64,000 nt of DNA from Clostridiales bacterium. GTDB lineage: Bacteria; Bacillota; Clostridia; Lachnospirales; Lachnospiraceae. The DNA lies in NCBI GenBank assembly GCA_018366495.1, contig JAGZHZ010000009.1, forward strand, positions 39,510 to 103,509. The letters are read 5' to 3'. Positions 24,908-33,968 of the stretch are shown piece by piece. The notes under the pieces were generated by a model, which saw only the letters and a program-made list of their open reading frames with translations, was not told where the DNA came from and ran no database searches. The translations under genes were made by a program, and so were the position numbers. Positions within the stretch are counted from its first letter, which is position 1. Each line of letters starts with the position of its first letter.

Positions 24908-25776
24908 ATCAGGAAAAGAAAATTACAGTCCGTACACAGAAAATAAAAAAAAATCATACGAAAGCAAAGTTGATTTTTTTCTTGACTCTGGCAATCATAT
25001 TACTTTTGATCGCAATTTTTTCAAAATATCTCTGTCCTTACGATCCATATGTCCAAGATCTTTTACAGGCAAAAAAACCACCTAGCTTTGCGCATCCATT
25101 TGGAACAGACCGATATGGAAGAGATCTGCTTTCAAGGGTAATTGCAGGCAGTACAATCAGCATTTTTTCAACATTAATTTTAGTTGCTGTAGTTACAGTT
25201 ACAGGAACGGTAATTGGAATTATATGCGGTTGGAAAGGCGGAAAAACAGATACGATATTGATGAGAATTTCCGACGTTTTTCTGGCATTTCCAGGACTTG
25301 TATTTGCACTTGCTGTTGCTGGCGTATTAGGAGGAGAAATTCAAAATGCAATTATTGCACTGGCGGCAATCAGCTGGCCGAAATTTGCAAGACTGGCAAG
25401 AAGCTTGACGATGGCACAGAAAGATGCTCCTTATATCATGGCGGCAAAATTATCTGGAAGCAGCACAGCAAAAATAATTATAAGGCATTTACTTCCAAAT
25501 ATGGCAGGAAGTATTCTTGTCACAGCCGTTCTGGATATTGGAACGATGATGATGGAACTGGCAGGTCTGTCCTTTCTGGGATTGGGCGTAAAACCTCCGA
25601 TGGCGGAATGGGGAAGTATGATCAATGACGGGCGCAGTATGCTTCAGATCTGTCCTTGGATGGTGCTGGCTCCTGGCATAGCGATTTTTATCACGGTGAT
25701 GATTTTTAATCTGCTTGGCGACACTGTGCGGGATTACTTAGATCCAAAACAAAGACAGCATACTGCTATCGACTGA
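24904..25776 (+). CDS. ABC importer permease, DppC/NikC-like
   Basis: 290 residues. After a cytoplasmic Lys-rich start and one helix it has the conserved CPYDPYVQDLLQ, then HPFGTDRYGRDLLSRVIAG. The core domain has RISDVFLAFPGLVFALA, the EAA loop MAAKLSGSSTAKIIIRHLLP, and the ELAGLSFLGLGVKPPMAEWG motif shared by DppC/NikC proteins. It is the partner of the preceding permease, with an overlapping start (ATGA-like). Confidence 0.92.
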   Translation: MNQEKKITVRTQKIKKNHTKAKLIFFLTLAIILLLIAIFSKYLCPYDPYVQDLLQAKKPPSFAHPFGTDRYGRDLLSRVIAGSTISIFSTLILVAVVTVTGTVIGIICGWKGGKTDTILMRISDVFLAFPGLVFALAVAGVLGGEIQNAIIALAAISWPKFARLARSLTMAQKDAPYIMAAKLSGSSTAKIIIRHLLPNMAGSILVTAVLDIGTMMMELAGLSFLGLGVKPPMAEWGSMINDGRSMLQICPWMVLAPGIAIFITVMIFNLLGDTVRDYLDPKQRQHTAID

Positions 25777-25905
25777 ATAGAAAGATAGATTGCGGAAAAT
25801 TCAGAAAAATAGCTGAATACAGAGAATAAGAGAACACAATAGTAGAAAAAGAAAAACATAATAAAAAAGAAAGTAAAAGTGAAAAGAAGAGAGGTAAATG
25901 AAAAA

Positions 25906-27453
25906 ATGAAAAAGAAAATATTTGCAGTGATGCTTTCCTGCGTGCTTGCAGCAGGAATGACAGGAAATGTTCTGGCAGCTTCAGAAGAAGAAAAAACATT
26001 TGTCTATGGCACGACAGGGTACGGTGAAGAGATGGGAGATGCAGGACTGAATCCACATGATAATTATTCAGGATGGAGCTGTCTGCGCTATGGTGTAGGG
26101 GAGACTTTGTTTAAATATAATGACAATATGGAAGCGGAACCATGGCTGGCTACTTCCTATGAATTTTTGGATGATAATACAGTAAAAATCACGCTGAGAG
26201 AAGGGATCAAATTTTCAAGCGGACGTATAATGGATGGAAATGCAGTTAAAGAGTGTTTAGAACATCTTGTTGCAACACATGACCGCGCGCCGAGCGATTT
26301 AAAGGTGGAGAGCATTGAGGCAGATGGAATGGATGTGATTATCCGGACGACAGAGCCATGCCCGGCGATTATCAATTATCTGGGAGACCCATATGGGGCA
26401 ATTATTGATATGGAATATGGTATTCAGGGAGAAGGCGGATATGCAAATGTGGCAGGAACAGGCCCGTATATCGCACAGGAGGTGACGCCGACAGAGATCA
26501 AACTGGTAAAAAATGAAAATTATTGGGGCGGAGAAGTAAATGTGGACAATGTAATTGTCAAATCTTTTTCAGACGGAAGCGCTTTGACGGCTGCATTACA
26601 GACAGGAGATATTCAGGGAACGTATGGTCTCCAGTATGACAACTATACTTTGTTTGAAGGAAATCCAGAATATGAGATTCATTCCGCTGCGACAAGCCGC
26701 TGTTTTTTCGGGCAGTTTAACATGGAGTCTGAGATCATGCAGGACAAAAATGTGCGCATGGCGATAGAGATGGGAATTGACAAAGAAGGATTTTGTTCTG
26801 TAATTATGGAAAACAGAGGAGTGCCTGCGTCAGCAGCTTTTCCAAGCAGTTTCTCCTATGGGAATGAGGCAGTCACAGCCGTATCATATGACCCGGAGGG
26901 GGCAAAGGCTCTGCTGGAGGAATCAGGATGGACAGACACAGATGGTGACGGATATGTGGATAAAGACGGACAGAAGCTGACAGTCAACTGGCTGACGTAT
27001 CCGAGCCGGCTGGAACAGCCGAAACTGGCGGAATATGCACAGGCAACATTAAAAGAAATCGGGATTGAAGTGAATGTGAACAACACGCCGGATCACAGAA
27101 CGTATGCGGCAGACGGAGAATTTGATTTATATGTAAGTTCTGCAACGACAGCTCCTACTGGAGACCCGGAATATTTCTTTACAAGTACAGTGACCTCTAC
27201 GGCCGCAAAAAATTATGGAAAATATCAAAATGAAGAGGTAGATGCGATTGTGGACGAGCTTCGCGTCTGCTCAGATCCTGCAAAAAGAGGAGAACTTGCC
27301 GTGCAGGCGCAGCAGATAATTTTAGATGACGGAGCATTTTTCTTTGTGTCTCATCTGAATATGGGAATTGTCACCAAATCAAATGTATCCGGAATAGAGG
27401 CTCATCCGTGCGACTACTATGAAATCACGGCAGATCTGAATATAGAGGAATAA
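25906..27453 (+). CDS. Substrate-binding protein, SBP family 5 (nickel/peptide type)
   Basis: 515 residues. It has a signal sequence with an AxA-type cleavage site (VLAAS at about 25-29) rather than a clear lipobox, although Cys11 sits in MLSC. The mature part begins with TFVYGTTGYGEEMGDAGLNP, a NikA/DppA-like start, and has ATSYEFLDDNTVKITLREGI, AGTGPY, and NVRMAIEMGIDKEGFC. It delivers the ligand to the permeases encoded before it. The ATG at 25906 follows GAGAGG by 11 bases. How a non-lipidated binding protein is kept at a single-membrane cell is an open point. Confidence 0.9.
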   Translation: MKKKIFAVMLSCVLAAGMTGNVLAASEEEKTFVYGTTGYGEEMGDAGLNPHDNYSGWSCLRYGVGETLFKYNDNMEAEPWLATSYEFLDDNTVKITLREGIKFSSGRIMDGNAVKECLEHLVATHDRAPSDLKVESIEADGMDVIIRTTEPCPAIINYLGDPYGAIIDMEYGIQGEGGYANVAGTGPYIAQEVTPTEIKLVKNENYWGGEVNVDNVIVKSFSDGSALTAALQTGDIQGTYGLQYDNYTLFEGNPEYEIHSAATSRCFFGQFNMESEIMQDKNVRMAIEMGIDKEGFCSVIMENRGVPASAAFPSSFSYGNEAVTAVSYDPEGAKALLEESGWTDTDGDGYVDKDGQKLTVNWLTYPSRLEQPKLAEYAQATLKEIGIEVNVNNTPDHRTYAADGEFDLYVSSATTAPTGDPEYFFTSTVTSTAAKNYGKYQNEEVDAIVDELRVCSDPAKRGELAVQAQQIILDDGAFFFVSHLNMGIVTKSNVSGIEAHPCDYYEITADLNIEE

Positions 27454-27472
27454 GAAAGGAAGAACGTGAATC

Positions 27473-28276
27473 ATGGAAGAACCATTGCTGTGTGCAGATC
27501 ATGTAAGTATAAGCTATAATGGAAAAGAGGTTGTAAAGGATGTCAGTTTTACACTGGAGGAAGGGAAAATTCTTGGAATCGTAGGAGAATCGGGCAGTGG
27601 AAAAAGCACGCTCATCAAGGCAGTGATGGGGATTCTGGGCAGCAATGGGATGGTGACGAGGGGAGATATTTTATATAAGGGAAAAAATCTGACTGATATG
27701 GCACAGAGAGAACTGCGCAGGCTGTGTGGGACGGAGATAGCAATGGTTTTTCAGGACTGCAAATCATCTCTCTGCCCAATCAGAACAATCGGAGATCAGA
27801 TATATGAGAGTATGACAGAACATAAAAAGATTTCCAGAAAAGAGACAGAAAGACAGGCCGGAGAGATCATGTCGAAAATAGGACTTCATGATTGTGAAAG
27901 GATATTAAAAAGTTACCCTTTTGAACTGTCAGGAGGGATGAATCAGCGTGTAGGCATCTGTATGGCGATGATGCACCGTCCGGCAGTTCTGCTGGCAGAT
28001 GAACCGACAAGCGCTTTGGATGTGACTGTTCAGAAGCAGGTGGCAGAGGAGCTGAAACTGATGCGTGAAGAGTACAACACAGCGATAATTCTCGTAACTC
28101 ATAATATCGGTCTGGTTCGCGTGATGGCTGACCAGATTCTGGTTTTAAAAGATGGGAAAACAATAGAATATGGATCCAGAGAGCGTGTGCTGAATCACCC
28201 TGAAGAGGAATATACGAAACAGCTTATGGCTTCTGTGCCGCATCTCAGACGAAGTGCAGAAAAGAAAAAACGATAA
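27473..28276 (+). CDS. ABC importer ATPase, DppD/NikD-like
   Basis: 267 residues. Walker A GESGSGKS at about 39-46, Q loop VFQDCKSSLCP, signature LSGGMNQR, Walker B VLLADEPTSALD, H loop LVTHN. It is shorter than OppD and lacks the terminal Cys-rich domain, as NikD does. It lies 19 bases after the binding protein gene with GAAAGGAAG in front, and works with the next ATPase to drive the permease pair. Confidence 0.9.
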   Translation: MEEPLLCADHVSISYNGKEVVKDVSFTLEEGKILGIVGESGSGKSTLIKAVMGILGSNGMVTRGDILYKGKNLTDMAQRELRRLCGTEIAMVFQDCKSSLCPIRTIGDQIYESMTEHKKISRKETERQAGEIMSKIGLHDCERILKSYPFELSGGMNQRVGICMAMMHRPAVLLADEPTSALDVTVQKQVAEELKLMREEYNTAIILVTHNIGLVRVMADQILVLKDGKTIEYGSRERVLNHPEEEYTKQLMASVPHLRRSAEKKKR

Positions 28277-28291
28277 TTTGGAGGAGCATAT

Positions 28292-29050
28292 ATGGCAGAA
28301 ATCATACTGGAGGCAGAACATCTGAATAAAGTATTTATCTCACACAAAAAATCGTTTCTGGCAGTGGAGGATGCCAGCTTTTGGATGGAGCGCGGAAAAT
28401 GTCTTGGAATCGTAGGGGAGTCAGGTTCAGGAAAAAGTACAGTTGCCAAGATGGTCACAGGACTTTTGCCTGTGACGCATGGAAGTGTAAAGCTGTTCGG
28501 AGAGGATATCACTCAAAAAAAGGGCAAAGCGCTCAGAGAAATTTACAGAGAAATTCAGATGGTATTTCAGACACCGGCAGATTCATTTGATCCGAGAAGA
28601 ACACTGGGGGACGGAATAGGAGAAAGTCTGAGAAACCAGAGGATGAGCAGAACAGAAGTACAAAAACGAGTGAAAGAGCTTCTTGTAACCTGTGGACTGC
28701 CAGCTGATTTTTCAAAACGTTTTCCACATGAGGTCAGCGGCGGTCAGTGCCAGAGAGCCGCAATCGCCCGCGCTCTTGCGGTGGAACCGTCTGTATTGGT
28801 CTGCGATGAGGCGACGAGCGCTTTAGATGTGACAGTTCAAAGACAGATTTTAGATCTGCTCAAGGAGTTAAAGCAAGAAAAAAAGATTTCTTTTCTTTTT
28901 ATCTCACATGATCTTGCAGTGGTGCAGGAGTTTTGCGATGAAGTGCTGGTGATGTACCATGGAAAAATTGTTGAGAGGGGCAAAACAGACCAGATTATCT
29001 GTACACCTCAGATGGAATACACAAAAAAGCTGATAGATTCTGTATTATAA
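28292..29050 (+). CDS. ABC importer ATPase, DppF/NikE-like
   Basis: 252 residues. Walker A GESGSGKS at about 40-47, Q loop VFQTPADSFDP, signature VSGGQCQR, Walker B VLVCDEATSALD, H loop FISHD. The Glu-Ala after the catalytic Asp (DEAT rather than DEPT) is a common variant of this subfamily. Last ATPase of the five-gene operon; GGAGGAG lies 6 bases before the start. Confidence 0.9.
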   Translation: MAEIILEAEHLNKVFISHKKSFLAVEDASFWMERGKCLGIVGESGSGKSTVAKMVTGLLPVTHGSVKLFGEDITQKKGKALREIYREIQMVFQTPADSFDPRRTLGDGIGESLRNQRMSRTEVQKRVKELLVTCGLPADFSKRFPHEVSGGQCQRAAIARALAVEPSVLVCDEATSALDVTVQRQILDLLKELKQEKKISFLFISHDLAVVQEFCDEVLVMYHGKIVERGKTDQIICTPQMEYTKKLIDSVL

Positions 29051-29186
29051 TCATTACAAATGAGAAAATAAACCGGTCGGATGAGAAAAGAAATGAGGAA
29101 TCCGACGAAAATGCGTGAATAAAAAAGTATTAAGGCATAAAAATGAGCATAAATAGAAATGAGAAAAAAGAAAGAGGGATCAAACG

Positions 29187-30029
29187 ATGAAAACTGCGAC
29201 AGGGACAAGAGAAAACATAAGAGTAATCGAAGAATATCAAAGCAGAGGGCTGCGCGTCGAGGTTTTAGAGTATGAAAAATTGCTTGGAATCTCAAATCCT
29301 TCAATGGCGCAGCAGGTCTATTTTATGGAACAGCAGCATATCAGAGTCAGACAGATTGCGCTGTATTTAAACAATGAGAAAGTTACGATTGAAAAAGGAT
29401 CTATGAGTTATTTTCAGGGAGACATCAAAATGGTCAGCGGTGTGACGATTGGAAATGCACTGGGACGTTTTGTAAGAGGAGCTGTCACAGGGGAGCAGAC
29501 AGCACAGCCGGAGTACAGCGGCACGGGACTGTTAGTTCTGGAACCTTCTTTTAAACATTTTCTTGTATTAGAACTGGCGGACAGAGAGTCGATTATCATT
29601 GATGACGGAATGTTTTACTGTTCTCAGGGAAGTGTAACGGTTCAGACAATCTCTCAGAGAACCATCTCATCGGCAATCGCTGGAGGAGAGAGTTTCTTCC
29701 AGCAACAGCTCACTGGTCCGGGGATTGTAATTCTGGAATCTATGGTTCCGATGGCAGAGATTGATATGATTGATTTATATAATGATACATTAAAAGTGGA
29801 TGGAAACTTTGCCGTTCTGCGTTCCAGTTCTCTGGACTTTACAGTAGAGCGAAGTGCTAAGACCTTGATTGGATCAGCAGTCAGCGGCGAGGGTCTTGTA
29901 AATGTGTACAGAGGAACGGGGCAGGTATGGCTTGCACCTACAATTAAGGTATATAAGACACTGGAGACAGCACAGATGATGGGGCTTACCAGCACAAAAT
30001 CAATGGATATGAACACGAGCCAGTCATAA
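29187..30029 (+). CDS. AIM24-family protein
   Basis: 280 residues of beta-strand-rich sequence with the AIM24 (TIGR00266-like) pattern: MSYFQGDIKMVSGVTIGNAL, GTGLLVLEPSFKHFLVLEL, IIIDDGMFYCSQGSV, and EGLVNVYRGTGQVWLAPTI. The family is widespread in bacteria and includes a yeast mitochondrial protein; the biochemical role is not known. Here it lies between the ABC operon and the Rnf-like operon, 136 bases after the former, and ends at its own strong terminator. GAGGGATC precedes the ATG. Confidence 0.88.
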   Translation: MKTATGTRENIRVIEEYQSRGLRVEVLEYEKLLGISNPSMAQQVYFMEQQHIRVRQIALYLNNEKVTIEKGSMSYFQGDIKMVSGVTIGNALGRFVRGAVTGEQTAQPEYSGTGLLVLEPSFKHFLVLELADRESIIIDDGMFYCSQGSVTVQTISQRTISSAIAGGESFFQQQLTGPGIVILESMVPMAEIDMIDLYNDTLKVDGNFAVLRSSSLDFTVERSAKTLIGSAVSGEGLVNVYRGTGQVWLAPTIKVYKTLETAQMMGLTSTKSMDMNTSQS

Positions 30030-30045
30030 GAATGGAATCAGGAAT

Positions 30046-30091
30046 AAAAAATCTTCAGACTTTGAATAATAATAAAGTCTGAAGATTTTTT
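30046..30091 (+). terminator. Terminator after the AIM24-family gene
   Basis: Perfect 18-base stem, 30046-30063 with 30074-30091, ending in six T. Confidence 0.93.
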
Positions 30092-30315
30092 CTGGAAATA
30101 TCAAGAATATCTGCGGCTTTGGTCACGGGATACGTTGATTTTTTGTCTAAATTTGGAGAGAAAAAAAGATAAAAAATCCAAAATAAAGCACATTGCAAAA
30201 CAAGATTTTATGTGATATCTTATATAAGTATGTCAGCGATAGAACGAACAAAAAGACAATGAAAGAGCAGCAAATCTGACTGTTATTGTCACAAACAGAT
30301 GGAGGAGAACAAGGC

Positions 30316-31695
30316 ATGCGAAAAAGAGAAAAAAAAGGATTCCCCGGCGGAGTGCATCCAACAGACGGTTATGACAAGTCGATGACGATGAATCGGCAGG
30401 TTCAGATCTACTGGCCCAAAACCGTAACTATCTTGTCCGAACAGTCCTTTGGAGGAAAGTGTGGACTTTTGGTAAAACCTGGGGACAAAGTGAAAAGAGG
30501 CGACAAAATCGGAAATCCCGAAGCTTTCATGGCAGCACCGCTTCATGCCAGTGTAAACGGTGAAGTTATGGAAGTGAAAGAAGTGTCAAATCAAGGACGG
30601 AATATTTTAAGCTGCATCATAAAAAGCGAAGGCGAGCAGCAGGAAGACAAAAAGAGCTATGAGAAAGAAGCAGTAAAACTGGATAGTCTTACGAAAGAGG
30701 AAATCATCGCAGGAATTCGTGACGGTGGTCTGACTGGCATGGGAGGAGCAGGATTTCCGACTCATAAGAAATATGAGACAGAACGTAAGATAGATGCGCT
30801 TCTTATAAATGCCGCAGAGTGCGAGCCATTCCTGACATGTGACTACCGCTTGATGGTTGAAAATGGATATGCCGCAGTCAATGGAGTGCGTCTGATGCTC
30901 AAAGCATCTGGAGCAGAAAAAGCGTATATCTGTATTGAAGATAACAAGCCGGAAGCGGCAGAGACGATGAAAAAAATTCTGGAAGAAGCAAAAAGAGATG
31001 GTGTGACACAAGGAGAAGGAACAGTGGAAGTCTGTGTTCTCCCGACGAAATATCCTCAGGGAGGAGAACGCCAGCTGATACAGGCTGTTCTGAACAGAGA
31101 AGTTCCTATGGGAGGTCTGCCGGCAGATGTGGGAGTGATTGTCTCAAACATCGGAACTGCTAAGGCAGCAGCAGATATGCTTTTGGGAAAGATGCCTCTC
31201 ACAAGAAGAATCGTCACTGTGACAGGCTGGGTAAAGGAACCAGGCAATTATCTTGTTCCTATCGGAACATCAGCAAAAGAACTGATTGAGCTGTGCGGAG
31301 GGGTGACTGTAAAACAAAACAGAATCATCGCAGGAGGACCTATGACAGGACCATGTGTGGCTTCTGACTGGGATGGAGAGAGCGAATTGTTTTATGTGAC
31401 AAAGAATACGTCAGGAATCTTAGTGCTTCCAGATCAGCAATATGAAGAACAGCCTTGCATCCGATGCACAAGATGTGAGAGCGTGTGCCCGGCGGGACTG
31501 ATACCGTATCAGATCGAATTTGCGCTGATGGATGAGGACTATGATTTATGTGAAAAGCTGTATGCAAGCGAATGTATTGCATGTGGCTGCTGTTCTTACG
31601 CCTGCCCTGCAAAACGGGAACTGTCTGTCAGAACAAGGACAGCCAGAGATATCGTGAAGCAGAGAATGAGAGAAAGGGCGGTGAAGAAATCATGA
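30316..31695 (+). CDS. rnfC: RnfC-like electron-transfer subunit
   Basis: 459 residues. Order: RnfC barrel-sandwich start (GGVHPTDGYD, LLVKPGDKVKRGDKIG), the NADH/FMN-site motif LTGMGGAGFPTHKKY, LLINAAECEPFLTCDYRLM, the SLBB region, and two [4Fe-4S] motifs (CIRCTRCESVCPAG, CIACGCCSYACPAK). RnfC is the peripheral cytoplasmic subunit that takes or gives electrons at NAD(H). The ATG at 30316 is chosen because GGAGGAG lies 8 bases before it; the frame is open from 30286. It heads a four-gene operon and overlaps rnfD by 4 bases. It is clearly different from the RnfC2 fusion at 16339. Confidence 0.93.
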   Translation: MRKREKKGFPGGVHPTDGYDKSMTMNRQVQIYWPKTVTILSEQSFGGKCGLLVKPGDKVKRGDKIGNPEAFMAAPLHASVNGEVMEVKEVSNQGRNILSCIIKSEGEQQEDKKSYEKEAVKLDSLTKEEIIAGIRDGGLTGMGGAGFPTHKKYETERKIDALLINAAECEPFLTCDYRLMVENGYAAVNGVRLMLKASGAEKAYICIEDNKPEAAETMKKILEEAKRDGVTQGEGTVEVCVLPTKYPQGGERQLIQAVLNREVPMGGLPADVGVIVSNIGTAKAAADMLLGKMPLTRRIVTVTGWVKEPGNYLVPIGTSAKELIELCGGVTVKQNRIIAGGPMTGPCVASDWDGESELFYVTKNTSGILVLPDQQYEEQPCIRCTRCESVCPAGLIPYQIEFALMDEDYDLCEKLYASECIACGCCSYACPAKRELSVRTRTARDIVKQRMRERAVKKS

Positions 31696-32633
31696 ATCAG
31701 ACAAGAGTGATAAACGGACCTCATATCCGTACAGATAACTCGACAAGAAAGGTTATGATGAATGTTTCTATTTCTCTGATACCTGCATTGCTGGGAGCGA
31801 TCTATTATTTTGGAATCCGAGCGTTTTATCTTGCAGGACTTTCTGTCAGTGTCTGTGTTGTGACAGAGTATCTGTGGCAGAAGATTACAAAAAAGCAGGT
31901 TACAGCAGGTGATTTCAGCGCTGTTGTCACAGGATTGCTTCTGGTTTTTAATATGCCGGTGACAGTTCCGGTATGGGTTTTAGTGGCAGCCGATGTATTC
32001 AGCATTATATTTGTAAAGCAGATGTTTGGAGGAATAGGAAATAACTTTGTAAATCCGGCATTGATGGGAAGACTTCTTGTCATGGTAGTATGGCCGTCAG
32101 CTGTTATGCAGTACGTTGTACCGCAGACTTTGCAGGCAGATGCGATCTCAGCTGCAACGGTGCTTGGGACAGTAAAAGGCGGAGCAGAAGCCGGATACAG
32201 CTATATGCAGATGTTTCTGGGAGAAATGCCAGGAGCCATGGGAGAAACAAGCAAGCTGCTTCTTCTGATTGGGTTTGGATATATGTGCTATAAAGGAATC
32301 GTCAACATGGAAGGCACATTTACTTATATTGCCACAGTTGTGGTACTTACATTTGTGTTTGGACCGGATGGATTATTTACAGGAGATATCTTGATGAACC
32401 TGTTTGGAGGCGGACTGATCATGGGAGGATGCTATATGCTCACAGATTATGCTTTCCTTTCACGAAGAGGAAGACTGCTGTATGCTCTGACAGCCGGGGT
32501 CATCACTGCTGGAATTCGTATCTGGAGCAATTATCCGGAAGGAATCTGCTTTGGTATTCTGACAGCAAACTGTCTTGCAGGCGTGCTGTCCATGCTTTAC
32601 AGAAAACATGTCTATGGGACGAAGAGAAAATAA
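31692..32633 (+). CDS. rnfD: RnfD-like membrane flavoprotein subunit
   Basis: 313 residues, RnfD/NqrB family. About eight to ten membrane segments; MFGGIGNNFVNPALMGRL is the family motif. The likely covalent FMN site is DAISAATVLG at 150-159, with Thr156 as the acceptor, although the usual GAT is AAT here. RnfD passes electrons across the membrane between the Fe-S subunits and RnfG. The start ATG at 31692 overlaps the rnfC stop (ATGA), and rnfG follows after 15 bases. Confidence 0.92.
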   Translation: MNQTRVINGPHIRTDNSTRKVMMNVSISLIPALLGAIYYFGIRAFYLAGLSVSVCVVTEYLWQKITKKQVTAGDFSAVVTGLLLVFNMPVTVPVWVLVAADVFSIIFVKQMFGGIGNNFVNPALMGRLLVMVVWPSAVMQYVVPQTLQADAISAATVLGTVKGGAEAGYSYMQMFLGEMPGAMGETSKLLLLIGFGYMCYKGIVNMEGTFTYIATVVVLTFVFGPDGLFTGDILMNLFGGGLIMGGCYMLTDYAFLSRRGRLLYALTAGVITAGIRIWSNYPEGICFGILTANCLAGVLSMLYRKHVYGTKRK

Positions 32634-32648
32634 CGGGAGGAAAATTAT

Positions 32649-33950
32649 ATGAAAAATAAAAATGTAAGAGGAATCCTTGCACTGGCATTGGTGACAGCGC
32701 TTTCTTTCGGAGTGATTGCAGGATCAAAGGCTCTTTCCAAAAATGAAAATACAACTACATCTGCAACAGAGGAAAAAGTATTGGAAGAGCTGGATGTAAG
32801 CGGCGCAGAAAATATTGAAAAAGCAGTAAAAACAGAAAATGGCTATGTCGTGACAGTAAAGAAAAAAGGATACGGCGGAGATATTGTGATGAATGTATCA
32901 TTTGATGCAGATGGAAAAAAAGTGACAAAGGTAGAAGTGACAGAACAAAATGAGACACCGAATGTAGGTTCCAGAATCACAGAGCCAGAGTTTTTAAGCC
33001 AGTTTGAAGGCGTGGAAGCGCCTGTATATCTTCCTGGAATGAACCTTGGAGGGGAAGAGGAGTCAGCGGCAGATGAGCTGGAAGGAGCAGAACTTCAGGA
33101 CGGCACATATGAGGCAAAGGCTGACAGTGCAGATAGCAGCGGATTCACCGATCAGGTAAGCCTCACAGTAAAAGATGGAAAGATCACATCAGTTGTGTGG
33201 GAAGCAGTCGGAGAAGACGGCAAGAAAAAGAGCGTAATGTCTGAAGAGGGCGAGTATGTGATGACAGAAGATGGTCTGACATGGAAAGAACAGGCAGAAG
33301 CTCTGGCAGCAGCAGTGATTGAAAATCAGAATTTAAGCTTTTTAAATATGGACGAACAGGGTAAGACAGATGCAGTAAACGGCGTAAGTATTTCTGTCGG
33401 AGGATTTGCAAGCCTTGCAGAAGAGTGTATGAAAGAAGCAGCAGGACTGACGGAAAAGCTGGAATTAAAAGACGGCACATATGAAGCAAAGACTGAAGGA
33501 CCAGACAGCAGCGGATTTACCGATCAGGTAAGCCTCACAGTAAAAGATGGAAAAATCACAGAAGTTGTATGGGAAGCAGTCGGAGAAGACGGCAAGAAAA
33601 AGAGCGTAATGTCTGAAGAGGGCGAGTATGTGATGACAGAAGACGGCCCGACATGGAAAGAACAGGCAGAAGCTCTGGCGGCAGCTCTGATAGAACATCA
33701 GAATCTGGAGTTTTTAACTATGGATGAACAGGGAAAGACAGATGCTGTAGCTGGAGTCAGCGTTTCAGTGAACGGATTTGTAAAACTGGCACAGCAGTGT
33801 CTCGATGAATCCGCAGGTGTAGAGAGAGAAGAAACGCCGGCACCGCAGAACGGAACACAGGTAGATGCCGTATCCGGAGCAACTGTTTCTTCCACAGCAG
33901 CAGTTACAGGAATCAATGAGGCATATGAATTTTTAAACGCAGCAAAATAA
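32649..33950 (+). CDS. rnfG: RnfG-like FMN-binding protein with two inserted tandem repeats
   Basis: 433 residues, about twice the usual RnfG length. One N-terminal membrane helix (about 9-26) anchors it outside the cell. Residues about 64-130 match the first part of the FMN-binding domain (KGYGGDIVMNVSFDADGK, GSRITEPEFLSQF). The second part with the flavinylation site DAVSGATVSS (about 406-415, Thr412) only comes at the C-terminus. Between them lie two nearly identical repeats of 124 residues, 151-266 and 275-390. Each repeat ends in a degenerate copy of the site (DAVNGVSISV, DAVAGVSVSV) without the acceptor Thr. In Rnf, RnfG carries electrons on the outer face. GGAGG precedes the ATG by 9 bases. 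Confidence 0.9.
   Translation: MKNKNVRGILALALVTALSFGVIAGSKALSKNENTTTSATEEKVLEELDVSGAENIEKAVKTENGYVVTVKKKGYGGDIVMNVSFDADGKKVTKVEVTEQNETPNVGSRITEPEFLSQFEGVEAPVYLPGMNLGGEEESAADELEGAELQDGTYEAKADSADSSGFTDQVSLTVKDGKITSVVWEAVGEDGKKKSVMSEEGEYVMTEDGLTWKEQAEALAAAVIENQNLSFLNMDEQGKTDAVNGVSISVGGFASLAEECMKEAAGLTEKLELKDGTYEAKTEGPDSSGFTDQVSLTVKDGKITEVVWEAVGEDGKKKSVMSEEGEYVMTEDGPTWKEQAEALAAALIEHQNLEFLTMDEQGKTDAVAGVSVSVNGFVKLAQQCLDESAGVEREETPAPQNGTQVDAVSGATVSSTAAVTGINEAYEFLNAAK
33099..33818 (+). repeat. Two tandem 372-base repeats inside rnfG
   Basis: Units at about 33099-33446 and 33471-33818, offset exactly 372 bases. The middle of each unit (AVGEDGKKKSVMSEEGEYVM) is identical in protein and almost identical in DNA, which suggests recent duplication or gene conversion. 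Confidence 0.92.
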
Positions 33951-33968
33951 GAGAATGGAGGATATGAT

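Noticed and set aside
30092..30315. Riboswitch before the Rnf-like operon
   Set aside because: About 220 bases without conserved aptamer motifs. Only a weak promoter-like pair (TTGCAA and TATCTT near 30193-30222) was seen.
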